64,000 nucleotides of DNA from Saccharothrix tamanrassetensis (GCF_014203665.1 NZ_JACHJN010000003.1:496001-560000), one strand, 5' to 3'; positions 27,188-38,705 are shown, counted from the stretch's first letter. Numbers and translations: made by a program. Notes: generated by a model not told the origin, from the sequence alone.

Positions 27188-27949
27188 ATGGGGCAGGAAC
27201 ACCAGGGGGCCAAGCACGCCGAGGCCAGCGGCGGTTCGCTGGTCATCCAGGCCGACGGGAGCGTGTTCGTCCACGGCGTGACGTTGACCGGGCCGCATCC
27301 GCCCGTGTCACCACGTCTTGTCCCGGCACCAGGTCGGTCGCGGAAGTGGGTGCGGCCGGCCACAGCCGGTGCGATGGCAGTGGCCGCAGTGGTCGCCGTG
27401 GGGGCCGCAAGCGTTTTCTGGCCGGTGGAGTGGCAGGTCACCCGTGCGTTCTCGCCGCGCGGGGCAGTCCCGCTGCCGGTGCCGTCGACCACGACCACGA
27501 CCACGGTGCCGAGCACGGCGCCGCAGTCGGCGGTGCAGCCCGAGGTGCAGCCGTTCCGGACCGCGGGGGCCGGCCCGCCGACGACCACGTCCGCTCCCGC
27601 TGTGCTGCCCGACCCCACCTCCGCCGCGCCCCAATTGCCGCCGCAGGCGCCGCAACCGCGGATCGTCATCGCCGTCGGCGAGCCCACCAGCAGTTCGAAT
27701 TGCGAACGCGGGAAATGCTTCTGGATAGACGCCAGGTTGACCGGGTTCGCACCGAATACCCGCTACGACGTGATCGCCATGGGGAACGAGCGGGATTTCA
27801 GCGAGCCCTGCCGGTCCGTGACCGATGCGAACGGCGCGGACCAGTGCGGGGACACGCGCTATGACGTACCCGGCGCGAAGGTCTACGTGTACGTCACGAC
27901 ACCGCAGGGCAAAGTCTTCTCGAACACCATCACCTGGCCGTCCGGCTGA
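27188..27949 (+). CDS. Uncharacterised single-span anchored protein
   Basis: A 253-residue protein I do not recognise. A cytosolic N-terminus (1-55) precedes one membrane span (about 57-79), a Pro/Thr/Ser-rich stalk (about 88-160) and a compact extracellular domain (about 165-253) with cysteines in NCERGKC, EPCRSV and DQCGD that could form two disulphides. The C-terminal domain looks like a beta-sandwich ([21 protein letters not shown]). GGCGGGGCAG precedes the ATG. It lies 71 bp before hisD and may be transcribed separately. Confidence 0.78.
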   Translation: MGQEHQGAKHAEASGGSLVIQADGSVFVHGVTLTGPHPPVSPRLVPAPGRSRKWVRPATAGAMAVAAVVAVGAASVFWPVEWQVTRAFSPRGAVPLPVPSTTTTTTVPSTAPQSAVQPEVQPFRTAGAGPPTTTSAPAVLPDPTSAAPQLPPQAPQPRIVIAVGEPTSSSNCERGKCFWIDARLTGFAPNTRYDVIAMGNERDFSEPCRSVTDANGADQCGDTRYDVPGAKVYVYVTTPQGKVFSNTITWPSG

Positions 27950-28020
27950 TCCGTTGCGGATCACCGGCGTTCCGGGGTGGGCCTGCGGAGGGTTGGTCCG
28001 GACGGCTTACCCTTGACGAC

Positions 28021-31032
<3,012 letters not shown>

Positions 31033-31033
<1 letters not shown>

Positions 31034-31188
31034 TGCCCAAGGAGTACGTGGTCATCGGGCTCCTCGCGCTGGCGGGGTTCCTGATCGGCGGGGTGTACAG
31101 CACGTGGAAGACGGCTCGCGGGCTCGCGATCGTCCTCGTCGTGCTGACCCTCGTTGCCGTGGGTGGCGCGGTCGCCTGGTTGGTCTAG
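31033..31188 (+). CDS. 51-residue membrane protein
   Basis: A very small protein with two hydrophobic segments (about 5-22 and 30-50) joined by a short YSTWKTARG loop. Its ATG overlaps the hisB stop codon (TAATG), so it belongs to the his operon and is probably made by re-initiation. Function is unknown. Confidence 0.75.
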
Positions 31189-31267
31189 GCGGAGTCGCGT
31201 CGGTCGGGCCGACGCTGGTCGGACGAGCGTCGGGGAAGTCGGCGGCTGAAGGGTCGGCGTCGGGCGG

Positions 31268-31780
31268 TCAGGGGAGTTCGCGCAGGTAGGCGGGCGGTAC
31301 GGCGGCGGTCAGCCAGACGCCGTTCGCGCTGACGCGGAACTCGTGGCCGTCGGCGTGCATGGCGGCGGCGGCGACTTCCAGGACGATCGGCTTGCCCCTG
31401 CGGGAGCCGACGCGGATCGCGGTGTCGACGGTGGCGGACAGGTGCACGTCGTGGCGGCGCATCGGGCGCAGGCCCTCGCGCAGGATGTCGGGCAGGGAAG
31501 CCGCCACCGTGCCGTGGTAGAGGACGCTCGGTGGCTCGGTGACCGGGAGGTCCAGTTCCACCTCGACGGTGTGGCCCTGGCTGGCGCGGATGCGGCCGTC
31601 CTCGATGGCGAACCGCTGCTTGTCGTTGCGGGCCACCACTTCCCGGACCCGTTCACGGGTCGTCCGCAGGGCTCGGGCGAAGTCGTCCAGGTCCACCCAG
31701 CCGGCCTGGTCGAGCGTGAGCCCGACCTCCTGAGGGGCGTGGCGGAGGTGGCGGGACATCCGCTTGGACAAGCGGATCAT
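31268..31780 (-). CDS. kptA: RNA 2'-phosphotransferase, Tpt1/KptA family
   Basis: A 170-residue enzyme that in fungi moves the 2'-phosphate from spliced tRNA to NAD, yielding ADP-ribose 1''-2'' cyclic phosphate. Family motifs are LSKRMSRHLRHAP at the start, RIRASQGHT, VLYHGT, MRRHDVHLS and WLTAAVPPAYL. ATG at 31780 is used because the domain begins there; the upstream frame is a Pro-rich repeat. Bacteria lack 2'-phospho tRNA splicing intermediates, so the natural substrate is uncertain. It lies downstream of soxR on the same strand. Confidence 0.9.
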   Translation of the reverse strand: MIRLSKRMSRHLRHAPQEVGLTLDQAGWVDLDDFARALRTTRERVREVVARNDKQRFAIEDGRIRASQGHTVEVELDLPVTEPPSVLYHGTVAASLPDILREGLRPMRRHDVHLSATVDTAIRVGSRRGKPIVLEVAAAAMHADGHEFRVSANGVWLTAAVPPAYLRELP

Positions 31781-31835
31781 GTCTTTCTCTTGCACGGCGT
31801 TCAGTGCAGCACGGCGGCTCGTTCGGGCGCCAGCG

Positions 31836-31922
31836 GGTTCGGGGTGCTGTGGGTCCGGCGGTGCTGTGGTTCGGTGGTGCTGTGGGTTGGGTGCTGTGGG
31901 TTCGGGTGCTGCGGGTGCGGGG
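31836..31922. repeat. GGTGCTGTGG-type short repeats
   Basis: The 142-bp gap between soxR and kptA is largely repeats of GGTGCTGTGG followed by GTTCG, GTTGG or GTCCG, five copies within about 80 bp. There is no gene. Confidence 0.75.
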
Positions 31923-32384
31923 TCAGGTGCCGCCCTCGCTGGCGGGCTTGAGCTTCGGCGCACCGGGGCCGTCGGAGGCTTGTTCGTCCTCGAAGTTGTG
32001 CAGGAAGCAGCTGCGCAGGGAGAGGCAGCCGCAGCCGATGCACGACGTCAGCCGGTCGCGCAGCCGGATCAGCGCGTCGATGCGCGCGTCCAGCTCGGCG
32101 TGCCAGGTGGTGGACAGCCTGCTCCAGTCGGACTTGGTGGGCGTCCGGTTGTCCGGCAGCGTGGCCAGGGCGTCGTGCACGTCCTCCAGGCTCAGCCCGA
32201 CCCGCTGCGCGGTCCGGATGAACGCCAGCCGGCGCAGCACCGAGCGCGGGTACCGGCGCTGGTTGCCCGCCGTGCGTTCGGACGCGATCAGCCCCCGTTC
32301 CTCGTAGAACCGCAGCGCGGTGTGCGGCACGCCGCTCCGTTCGGCGACCTGGCCGATGGTCAACATCTCCGGCAACTTGCTCAC
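31923..32384 (-). CDS. soxR: Redox-sensitive MerR-family activator SoxR
   Basis: A 153-residue regulator with a MerR winged helix-turn-helix (LTIGQVAERSGVPHTALRFYEERGLI, about 8-33), a dimerisation helix, and the SoxR-specific 2Fe-2S ligand set C115, C118, C120 and C126 in CIGCGCLSLRSC. In actinobacteria SoxR responds directly to redox-active compounds. The GTG start at 32384 lies 6 bp downstream of a TAGGAT -10-like hexamer, so the message may be leaderless. It is divergent from a split transketolase pair, with a SoxR-box-like palindrome between. Confidence 0.95.
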   Translation of the reverse strand: MSKLPEMLTIGQVAERSGVPHTALRFYEERGLIASERTAGNQRRYPRSVLRRLAFIRTAQRVGLSLEDVHDALATLPDNRTPTKSDWSRLSTTWHAELDARIDALIRLRDRLTSCIGCGCLSLRSCFLHNFEDEQASDGPGAPKLKPASEGGT

Positions 32385-32437
32385 CGGCCCATCCTATGCC
32401 TTGACCTCGACCTAAGTCGAAGTTGTTGGCTTGGTCC
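32385..32437. promoter_or_regulatory. Overlapping divergent promoters with SoxR-box-like palindrome
   Basis: CCTCGACCTAAGTCGAAG at 32405-32422 is an 18-bp inverted repeat with 7 of 9 pairs matching, the same size and ends as the E. coli soxbox. Reverse promoter: TTCGAC (32421-32416), 19-bp spacer, TAGGAT (32396-32391), start near 32384. Forward promoter: TTGACC (32401-32406), 19-bp spacer, weak TTGGCT (32426-32431), start near 32438. Spacers of 19 bp are characteristic of MerR-activated promoters. Both messages would be leaderless. Confidence 0.65.
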
Positions 32438-33139
32438 ATGGCAGTGGCGAGCGAGCTGGGCTACGCGGACATCCCCGCGCTGTTCCAGCGGATGACAGGC
32501 GACGAGAAGCACGAGTGGGCGGCCGCGTCCACCCTGCACGTGCTGTGGGTGCTCTACGACCGCGTGCTGGACGTGTCACCGGACCGGGCGGACGACCCGG
32601 ACCGGGACCGTTTCCTGCTGTCGAAGGGGCACGGGCCGATGGCGTACTACGCCGTGCTGGCCGCGAAGGGGTTCATCGAGCCGTCCACTCTGGACAGCTG
32701 GACGGAGTTCGACTCACCGCTGGGACAGCACCCGGACCGGGTGCTGGTGCCGGGGGTGGAGATCGGCAGTGGCTCGCTGGGTCACGGGATGCCGATCGGG
32801 GTCGGCGTGGCGGTGGGGTTGCGCTTGCAGGGACGGACTTCGCGGGTCGTGGTGCTGGTGGGCGACGCGGAGCTGGACGAGGGCAGCAACCACGAGGCGA
32901 TCGCCCTGGCCGGTCGGCTGGGGTTGGACAACTTCACCGTCGTGGTGGTGGACAACGAGTCCGGCACGCACGGCTGGCCCGGCGGCGTGGCCGCCCGGTT
33001 CGCGGTGGAGGGGTGGGAGACGTCCACTGTGGATGGACGTGATGAGGACGCCTTGTACTCGGCGTTCACGACCGGGCACGTCGGGCGTCCGTTGGCCGTG
33101 GTGGCGCGGATCAGTGCGGATCGTGAGGAGAACCGATGA
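32438..33139 (+). CDS. Transketolase N-terminal (thiamine-diphosphate-binding) subunit
   Basis: A 233-residue protein equal to the first third of transketolase. It has LSKGHGPMAYYAVLA, GSLGHGMPIGVGVAVG and the ThDP/metal motif GDAELDEGSNHEA. It needs the next gene for the second half of the active site. The ATG at 32438 gives a leaderless message; MAVASELGYADIP precedes the domain. Split transketolases of this kind are mostly accessory enzymes acting on unusual sugars or in secondary metabolism, and the substrate is unknown. Divergent to soxR; overlaps the next gene (ATGA). Confidence 0.9.
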   Translation: MAVASELGYADIPALFQRMTGDEKHEWAAASTLHVLWVLYDRVLDVSPDRADDPDRDRFLLSKGHGPMAYYAVLAAKGFIEPSTLDSWTEFDSPLGQHPDRVLVPGVEIGSGSLGHGMPIGVGVAVGLRLQGRTSRVVVLVGDAELDEGSNHEAIALAGRLGLDNFTVVVVDNESGTHGWPGGVAARFAVEGWETSTVDGRDEDALYSAFTTGHVGRPLAVVARISADREENR

Positions 33140-34014
33140 ACATGCGGCAGGTGTTCGCGGACACCGTCCAGGACGTGATGACCTCGGATCCCCGGGTGGT
33201 CGTGGTGCTGGCGGAGATCTCACGCGATGCGTTCCGTCCGTCGCCGCGAGTGGTCAACGTGGGGATTCGGGAGCAGGCGATGGTGGGGGTGGGCGGTGGT
33301 CTGGCGTTGAGCGGATTGCGGCCCGTGGTGCACAGCTACGCGCCGTTCCTGGTGGAGCGACCGTTCGAGCAGATCAAGCTGGATTTCGGGCACCAGGATG
33401 TGGGCGGGGTGTTCGTGAGCATCGGCGGCTCTTACGACGACCCGGCGTGGGGACGGACCCATCAGGCTCCGGGGGACGTGGCGCTGTTCGACACTTTGCC
33501 GGGGTGGCGGATATTCGTTCCGGGGCACCCCGGTGAAGTGGCGGATATCGTGCGGGGGGCGTTGGCTGCGGATGATCGGGTGTATATCCGGTTGTCTTTG
33601 CGGGAGAATTCCGTGGCGTACCCGGTGATCGAGGGGTTCACCGAGGTACGTCGCGGGCGGGCCGGGATCGTCATCGCCGTCGGGCCTGTGTTGGATTCCG
33701 TTCTGGCGGCTACCGAGGGGGTTGATGTGACGGTGCTGTACGCCACGTCGGTGAGGCCGTTCGACGGGGAAGGGCTGCGGGCGGCGGTCGCTCGGGGGCA
33801 GCGGGCGGACGTGTTGCTGGTCGAGCCCTATTTGGAGGGGACTTCGGCTTGGTTGGTGGACGAGGCCCTGGCGGATGTGCCGCACCGGTTGCGGGCGCTG
33901 GGGGTGCGGAGGGATGCGGAATTGCGGGCTTATGGGACGGCGGAGGACCACGACTCGGCGCATGACCTGGATGTGTTGGGGATTGCGGCGGCGGTTCGGC
34001 GGATGTTCCGGTAA
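33136..34014 (+). CDS. Transketolase C-terminal (pyrimidine-binding) subunit
   Basis: A 292-residue partner of the preceding protein. The pyrimidine domain shows VVNVGIREQAMVGVGGGLAL with the catalytic glutamate of the GIREQ motif, and HSYAPFLVERPFEQIKLD. The C-terminal transketolase domain follows (LYATSVRPFDGEGL, VEPYLEGTSAWLVDEAL). The ATG overlaps the N-subunit stop, so the two are made together. The second half uses more TTG/GGG-type codons and slightly more A/T than the neighbouring his genes, a weak hint of separate origin. Confidence 0.9.
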   Translation: MNMRQVFADTVQDVMTSDPRVVVVLAEISRDAFRPSPRVVNVGIREQAMVGVGGGLALSGLRPVVHSYAPFLVERPFEQIKLDFGHQDVGGVFVSIGGSYDDPAWGRTHQAPGDVALFDTLPGWRIFVPGHPGEVADIVRGALAADDRVYIRLSLRENSVAYPVIEGFTEVRRGRAGIVIAVGPVLDSVLAATEGVDVTVLYATSVRPFDGEGLRAAVARGQRADVLLVEPYLEGTSAWLVDEALADVPHRLRALGVRRDAELRAYGTAEDHDSAHDLDVLGIAAAVRRMFR

Positions 34015-34210
34015 TGGACAACCGGTAATGGGTGAAAGGGTGGGGCGGCTGCGCTGAGGTGAAAAGCGGACGCTCGACGCTTGGCAGGCCATCCGGGGAG
34101 AACACGAGGCAGAGGTGTGGGCGACGTCGCGACATCGTCGAGCGGTGGTCGGGGAGTGGTCCGTGCGTCGCGTGCCGGGGTGGGCAGTGGCTGCGGCATG
34201 ATCTCTGGTC

Positions 34211-34687
34211 GTGAGCGTGCCGAGAACCCTGATCTGGACACCCGCGCCTACCGCGGAGTTGCAGTTGGCCCTGCACCGTGCGGTGGCGGGGCCGGCTGCG
34301 TTGGTTCCGGTCGGGTCGGGGACGGTGTTGTTGCCTCGGCGGGAGATCGGGTTCTCGGCTGCGGCGCGGTTCGCCGGGCAGGTGCGTGAGGTGGGGGACC
34401 GCGCGTTCCTGGTCCGGTGGGACGGCGGCGGCGCTGTCTGGTCCGACGGGGGCGCCAGCGGGTACAGCGGGGCGGCTCGGCGGTTGGTCGGGGTGTTCGG
34501 GTGGTGGCGGTTGAAGGCTGTGGCCGGGGAGCTGGAACTGCCCGCCGACGTCGCCGAGGTGCGGGAGCTGGTGGACGAGGGTCGTGCCGACACCTGGGTC
34601 ACCGCGTTGCCCGATCGGGCGGGATTGCCGATCAACACGGTGCTCCCGGTGGTGCCCGTGACGCAGGGCGGGGCTCCGTTGGCCTAG
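34211..34687 (+). CDS. Uncharacterised protein upstream of hisH
   Basis: A 158-residue soluble protein I do not recognise. It has a beta-rich middle (VGSGTVLLPRREIGFSAAA, RAFLVRWDGGGAVWSDGG) and a more helical C-terminus (VAEVRELVDEGRADTW). No signal peptide or membrane span. It ends 6 bp before hisH, so it is probably co-transcribed. GTG at 34211 or 34217 is possible. The 196 bp before it (34015-34210) contains nothing I can identify. Confidence 0.65.
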   Translation: MSVPRTLIWTPAPTAELQLALHRAVAGPAALVPVGSGTVLLPRREIGFSAAARFAGQVREVGDRAFLVRWDGGGAVWSDGGASGYSGAARRLVGVFGWWRLKAVAGELELPADVAEVRELVDEGRADTWVTALPDRAGLPINTVLPVVPVTQGGAPLA

Positions 34688-34693
34688 CCTGGT

Positions 34694-35332
34694 GTGGTGG
34701 CACGAGTCGTCGTACTGGACTACGGATCCGGCAACCTTCGTTCCGCCGAACGCGCCCTCCAGCGCATCGGCGCCTCCGTCGAGGTGACCTCCGACCACCG
34801 GGCCGCGTTGGACGCGGACGGGCTGGTCGTGCCCGGTGTCGGGGCGTATGCCGCCTGCATGGCCGGGTTGAACGAGGTCAAGGGCGGGCGGATCGTCGGC
34901 GAGCGGCTGGCCGGTGGCCGCCCGGTGCTGGGCATCTGCGTGGGTATGCAGATCCTGTTCGACCGGGGGATCGAGCACGGTGTGCTCACCGAGGGCTGCG
35001 GTGAGTGGCCGGGGACGGTGGAGCGGCTGGACGCCCCGATCGTGCCGCACATGGGCTGGAACACGGTCCGCGCGCCCGAGGGCACCAAGCTGTTCGCCGG
35101 CCTGGACGCCGACACGCGGTTCTACTTCGTGCACTCCTTCGGGGTGCGCAAGTGGGAGCTGGAGGCGTCGGAGACGATCCGGCCGCCGTTGGTGACGTGG
35201 GCCACGCACGGTCGGGACGACTTCGTCGCGGCGGTGGAGAACGGGCCGCTGTGGGCCACCCAGTTCCACCCCGAGAAGTCCGGTGACGCGGGTGCCCACC
35301 TGCTGGAGAACTGGGTCAAGAGCTTCCGTTGA
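34694..35332 (+). CDS. hisH: Imidazole glycerol phosphate synthase, glutaminase subunit
   Basis: A 212-residue class I glutamine amidotransferase that feeds ammonia to HisF. The triad is C82 (GICVGMQIL), H192 and E194 (QFHPEKSG). DYGSGNLRS near the start is typical. GTG at 34694 or the next codon (34697) may be used. The stop overlaps the TTG of the following small gene. Confidence 0.95.
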   Translation: MVARVVVLDYGSGNLRSAERALQRIGASVEVTSDHRAALDADGLVVPGVGAYAACMAGLNEVKGGRIVGERLAGGRPVLGICVGMQILFDRGIEHGVLTEGCGEWPGTVERLDAPIVPHMGWNTVRAPEGTKLFAGLDADTRFYFVHSFGVRKWELEASETIRPPLVTWATHGRDDFVAAVENGPLWATQFHPEKSGDAGAHLLENWVKSFR

Positions 35333-35778
35333 CGCTCGCCGAGTTCGTCGCCCTGTTCGGCGACGGGTCCGTCCGCGTGCTGCTCGACTGGGACGCCCTG
35401 GGTGCGCGCGGCTGTCCCGTGGACCAGGTCGTGAGCCGGTCGGTCGACGTGCTCGGCGACCTGTTCACCGTCTGGTACGCGGAGGGGGCGGAGTACACCG
35501 CGACCGGCGCACGGCCCCTGCGGGTCCGGGATGTCACGCTTTCAGGTGACGTGCGCGGTGAACGGGTGCTGGCGATCGAGCGGTCGTACCGGGCGGCGGG
35601 CCGGCCGGTGCAGTTGACGTTGCCGGTGTACGCGTTGCCGCAGGAGCGCTACCTGCTGCTCGACGCCACCCACCGGTCCGTCGCGGCGTTCCGCAGTGGG
35701 CTGCCGGTCCGGTTGCTGCTGTGCGTCTTGCGGGGACCGGTCGACGCGGCGGTACTGCCTGACCTGCGGCACCACTGA
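35329..35778 (+). CDS. Uncharacterised protein coupled to hisH
   Basis: A 149-residue protein I do not recognise. It starts with TTG inside the hisH stop (TTGA overlap), so it is translationally coupled. The sequence is a mix of short strands ([61 protein letters not shown]), suggesting a small alpha/beta domain. No membrane span. It converges with the next gene at a distance of 17 bp. Confidence 0.65.
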   Translation: MTLAEFVALFGDGSVRVLLDWDALGARGCPVDQVVSRSVDVLGDLFTVWYAEGAEYTATGARPLRVRDVTLSGDVRGERVLAIERSYRAAGRPVQLTLPVYALPQERYLLLDATHRSVAAFRSGLPVRLLLCVLRGPVDAAVLPDLRHH

Positions 35779-35795
35779 GCTGACGGGTGCCGGCG

Positions 35796-36773
35796 CTAGC
35801 CGGGCTGGGTGCCGGGTTCCTCGATGGCCTCCGGGTATCGGGTGGCCGCCCGGCGCATGGACAGGTCGAACGCCACGTTGCGGATCGCGTACCAGCGTTC
35901 CGCTTGGCGGAGTCGGATGGCCTGCCGGAGCACGACCACCACCGCGACCACGCACACCCCCACCACGACCAGCCGGAACGCCGGGGGCAGGCGGGGGAAG
36001 ACCACCGCCTCCACGGCCGCGAGCGCGAACGGCAGCACGGTCGACACCAGGATGTTGATCTCGATCTCCATCGAGTCGACGTTGAGGACGGGGGAGAAGC
36101 GGCGCAGCCACAGCTTGCTGTACTCGAACGCGTGGACGCTGCCGTCGCCCCGGTGCGCGCCGCCTGCGGGCAGGGTCGGGGCGGTCCTCAGGTCGTCGGC
36201 GGTGGCGGCGCCGGGGGTGGGTGCGTCGGGGGTAGGCGTCTCGGGGGTGTCGGGCGTGGGCGTGTCGGGGGTGTCGGGCGTGGGCGTGGCGGGGATGGCG
36301 GCTCGGGCGGTGGCCGGGGTCGGTGCGGTGGCGGTGGCGGGGTCCACGTGGCGCAGGGCGGGGTGCAGGCTGGGCAGTTCGTCGGCGAGGTCGTCGCCCA
36401 GGACGTGTCGCACTCGGGCCAGGTCGGAGTGGACGGGGCGGTTCCGGCGGCGGGTGAGCCACGTCGCGGCTCGTTCCACGCGGCCGGTGAGGGCGAAGCC
36501 GGTGGCGCGGGTGGCGTAGCCGATGACGAAGCTCGCCCCGATCCCGAGCGCGGCGAACAGGATCGCGCCGCTGCCCTGCACCTTCGCCAGCCCGGACAGC
36601 AGGAACGTCACGTCGTGGCCCTGGTGCGGGTAGAAGTGGACGCCGAGCAGGGTGAGCTCGGTGAGCGCCACCGCACCCGGCAGGACCACGCTCGTCAGCT
36701 GCAACGCGACGTAGTAGGTGAGCCGGCCGGACATCGAGTGGCCACCGGCCGTCAAACCGCTGATCGGGTCCAT
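35796..36773 (-). CDS. Membrane protein with Thr/Pro/Asp repeat loop
   Basis: A 325-residue protein of unknown function. Hydrophobic segments occur in the first 95 residues (about 20-40 and 62-85) and near the C-terminus (about 225-245 and 250-275). Between them lies a cytosolic or external loop with repeats of PDTPDTP and PETPTPD encoded by 24-bp tandem DNA repeats (about 36215-36345). ATG at 36773 is chosen because upstream sequence is low-complexity and crosses the hisA promoter area. Confidence 0.72.
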   Translation of the reverse strand: MDPISGLTAGGHSMSGRLTYYVALQLTSVVLPGAVALTELTLLGVHFYPHQGHDVTFLLSGLAKVQGSGAILFAALGIGASFVIGYATRATGFALTGRVERAATWLTRRRNRPVHSDLARVRHVLGDDLADELPSLHPALRHVDPATATAPTPATARAAIPATPTPDTPDTPTPDTPETPTPDAPTPGAATADDLRTAPTLPAGGAHRGDGSVHAFEYSKLWLRRFSPVLNVDSMEIEINILVSTVLPFALAAVEAVVFPRLPPAFRLVVVGVCVVAVVVVLRQAIRLRQAERWYAIRNVAFDLSMRRAATRYPEAIEEPGTQPG

Positions 36774-36861
36774 CGGCGTGACGCTAGGGCGGGCCGGCCG
36801 GGGCGGAAAGGGCCGACCAGGCGGTGTGCGGGCCGGGACCAGCGGCAACTAGGCTGTTCGC

Positions 36862-37593
36862 GTGACTTTCACGTTGCTTCCGGCCGTTGACGTGGCCAAC
36901 GGTCAGGCCGTCCGACTCGTGCAGGGCGAAGCAGGCACCGAGACCTCCTACGGCGAGCCGCTGGACGCCGCGCTCGCCTGGCAGCGCGACGGGGCCGAGT
37001 GGGTGCACCTGGTGGATCTCGACGCCGCGTTCGGCCGGGGCGACAACCGGGAGCTGCTGGCGCGGGTCGTGGGCGAGCTGGACGTGCGAGTGGAGTTGTC
37101 CGGCGGCATCCGGGACGACGCGTCGCTCGCCGCCGCCCTCGCGACCGGGTGCGCGCGGGTGAACCTGGGCACCGCCGCGCTGGAGGACCCGGTGTGGTGC
37201 GCGAAGGTCCTCGCCGAGCACGGGGAGAAGATCGCGGTCGGGCTGGACGTGCGGATCACCGGGCAGGGGCACCGGCTGGCCGCGCGCGGCTGGACGCAGG
37301 ACGGCGGCGACCTGTGGGAGGTGCTGGAGCGGCTGGACCGGGACGGCTGCACCCGCTACGTGGTCACCGACGTGAGCAAGGACGGCACGTTGCAGGGGCC
37401 GAACGTGGAACTGCTGCGGGAGGTGTGCGCCCGCACCGACGCGCCGGTGATCGCCTCCGGCGGGGTGTCCAGCGTGGCGGACCTGGTGGCGTTGTCGGCG
37501 TTGGCCCGGGACGGCGTGGAAGGCGCGATCGTCGGCAAGGCGCTGTACGCGGGGGCGTTCACGCTTCCCGAGGCGCTCGCCGCTGTGCGCTGA
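36862..37593 (+). CDS. priA: Bifunctional HisA/TrpF phosphoribosyl isomerase
   Basis: A 243-residue beta/alpha barrel. In actinobacteria PriA isomerises both ProFAR (histidine) and phosphoribosylanthranilate (tryptophan). Catalytic aspartates are D10 (LPAVDV) and D174 (VSKDGT). R142 and W144 in [12 protein letters not shown] correspond one residue offset to the Arg/Trp pair that gives the mycobacterial enzyme its two specificities. No trpF exists among the trp genes of this window, which supports dual use. GTG start. Its 3' end overlaps the convergent Clp-N gene by 35 bp. Confidence 0.93.
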   Translation: MTFTLLPAVDVANGQAVRLVQGEAGTETSYGEPLDAALAWQRDGAEWVHLVDLDAAFGRGDNRELLARVVGELDVRVELSGGIRDDASLAAALATGCARVNLGTAALEDPVWCAKVLAEHGEKIAVGLDVRITGQGHRLAARGWTQDGGDLWEVLERLDRDGCTRYVVTDVSKDGTLQGPNVELLREVCARTDAPVIASGGVSSVADLVALSALARDGVEGAIVGKALYAGAFTLPEALAAVR

Positions 37594-38281
37594 CGGCCTT
37601 CCGGAACTCCGTGGTGATGTGGGCCTCCGCGGCCGCTTTGGTGATGCCCGTGGCGGCCATCGCCTTGGCCGCGGTGCCGTCCTGCTCACCGAGCAGCCCC
37701 AGCAGGATGTGCTCGGTGCCGACGAACGTGTGACCGAGCCGCAGGGCTTCCCGCACGCTCAGCTCCAGGGCCTTCTTGCAGTGCGCGCTGAACGGCTGCT
37801 GCTCGGGCCGCTGCCTGCTGGTGTTGTCCAGCGCGTTCAGCGTGGCCAGCCGGGTGGTGCCCTCGGAGGCCTCCAGCTTCGCGATGGTCTTCGCGCCGAG
37901 CCCGCCGGACTCGTCCATCAGCCCCAGCAGCAGGTGCTCGGTGCCGATCCGCTCGCTGAACCGGGCGTGGTGGCGGGCCAGCACGACGACCCGGCGGGCG
38001 CGGTCGGTGTAGCGGTCGAAGCTGGGCTTGAGGTCGGGCGACTCCTTGGGCACGAACCGCTTCTGCGCGGCCTGCTTGGTGACGCCGATGCTCTCGCCGA
38101 TGTCGGTCCAGCTGGCCCCGGCGCGGCGCGCCTCGTCCACGAAGTGCCCGATCAGGTGGTCGCCCAGCTCGTCCAGCTGCGCGCTGAGCTCCACCGCCGC
38201 CGTGAGCCTGTTCAGCACGTCCACGTGCTCCTGGGCGACGGTGACGATGAGGTCGGTGAGCTGCACCGGCGTGGTGACCAC
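37559..38281 (-). CDS. HTH plus Clp-N-repeat regulator-like protein
   Basis: A 240-residue protein with an N-terminal helical part ending in a helix-turn-helix ([20 protein letters not shown], about 57-76), followed by two Clp N-terminal repeats (about 91-150 and 165-222, with [20 protein letters not shown] and [19 protein letters not shown]). There is no ATPase module. It is common in actinobacteria and uncharacterised; DNA binding regulated by Clp-like peptide recognition is a reasonable guess. A four-site operator-like array begins 2 bp upstream of the GTG start, pointing to autoregulation. Confidence 0.85.
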   Translation of the reverse strand: MVTTPVQLTDLIVTVAQEHVDVLNRLTAAVELSAQLDELGDHLIGHFVDEARRAGASWTDIGESIGVTKQAAQKRFVPKESPDLKPSFDRYTDRARRVVVLARHHARFSERIGTEHLLLGLMDESGGLGAKTIAKLEASEGTTRLATLNALDNTSRQRPEQQPFSAHCKKALELSVREALRLGHTFVGTEHILLGLLGEQDGTAAKAMAATGITKAAAEAHITTEFRKAVSAQRRAPREA

Positions 38282-38282
38282 C

Positions 38283-38329
38283 CGTCAACTCTAGGTTGAC
38301 GATCTTCTATCGTCAACGTCGGGTTGACG
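38283..38329. promoter_or_regulatory. Symmetric four-copy GTTGACG operator
   Basis: CGTCAAC (38283-38289), GTTGACG (38295-38301), CGTCAAC (38311-38317) and GTTGACG (38323-38329) are arranged 12, 16 and 12 bp apart as a palindrome of palindromes centred on 38306. The central pair has perfect 9-bp arms (GTTGACGAT and ATCGTCAAC around CTTCT). It covers the gap between the oxidoreductase stop and the Clp-N gene start. Confidence 0.8.
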
Positions 38330-38339
38330 GTCGGTCGGA

Positions 38340-38705
38340 TCACGTCTCGGTGATCTCGATGCCGACCGTGCCGGTGCGTCCGCGTCGGATGCGGCTGCCC
38401 AACAGGGTGATTTTTCCGACCAGGCCATATTTTCGCCCGATCAGGTGACGGGCTTCCTCGCTGGCCCGCTCGTCGAGCACCTTCGCCCGCGCCGGCGCGC
38501 TGTCGCCGGTCGGGTTGCCCCGGAAGTCGCACGGCGCGATCGTCACGTCGGCGTTGTTGCGGATCCGCTTCACCTTGCCCGCGTCGGCCGCCGACCAGGC
38601 GTAGATGGTCCCGCCCCGCCGCACCGCCCACACCGGGGTGGGCACCGGGGTGCCGTTCCGGCGGAACGTGGTCAGCAGGAGGTACTTGTCGTCGCCGAGG
38701 CTCAT
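38340..38705 (-). CDS. Pyridoxamine-5'-phosphate-oxidase-fold flavin/F420-dependent protein
   Basis: A 121-residue split-beta-barrel protein of the PPOX class F420-dependent type. It begins KYLLLTTFRRNGTPVPTPVWAV and continues TIYAWSAADAGKVKRIRNNADVTIAPCDFRGNP, which is characteristic. It probably reduces an unknown quinone or cofactor substrate with F420H2 or FMN. Same strand as the Clp-N gene, 58 bp upstream of it. Confidence 0.88.
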   Translation of the reverse strand: MSLGDDKYLLLTTFRRNGTPVPTPVWAVRRGGTIYAWSAADAGKVKRIRNNADVTIAPCDFRGNPTGDSAPARAKVLDERASEEARHLIGRKYGLVGKITLLGSRIRRGRTGTVGIEITET

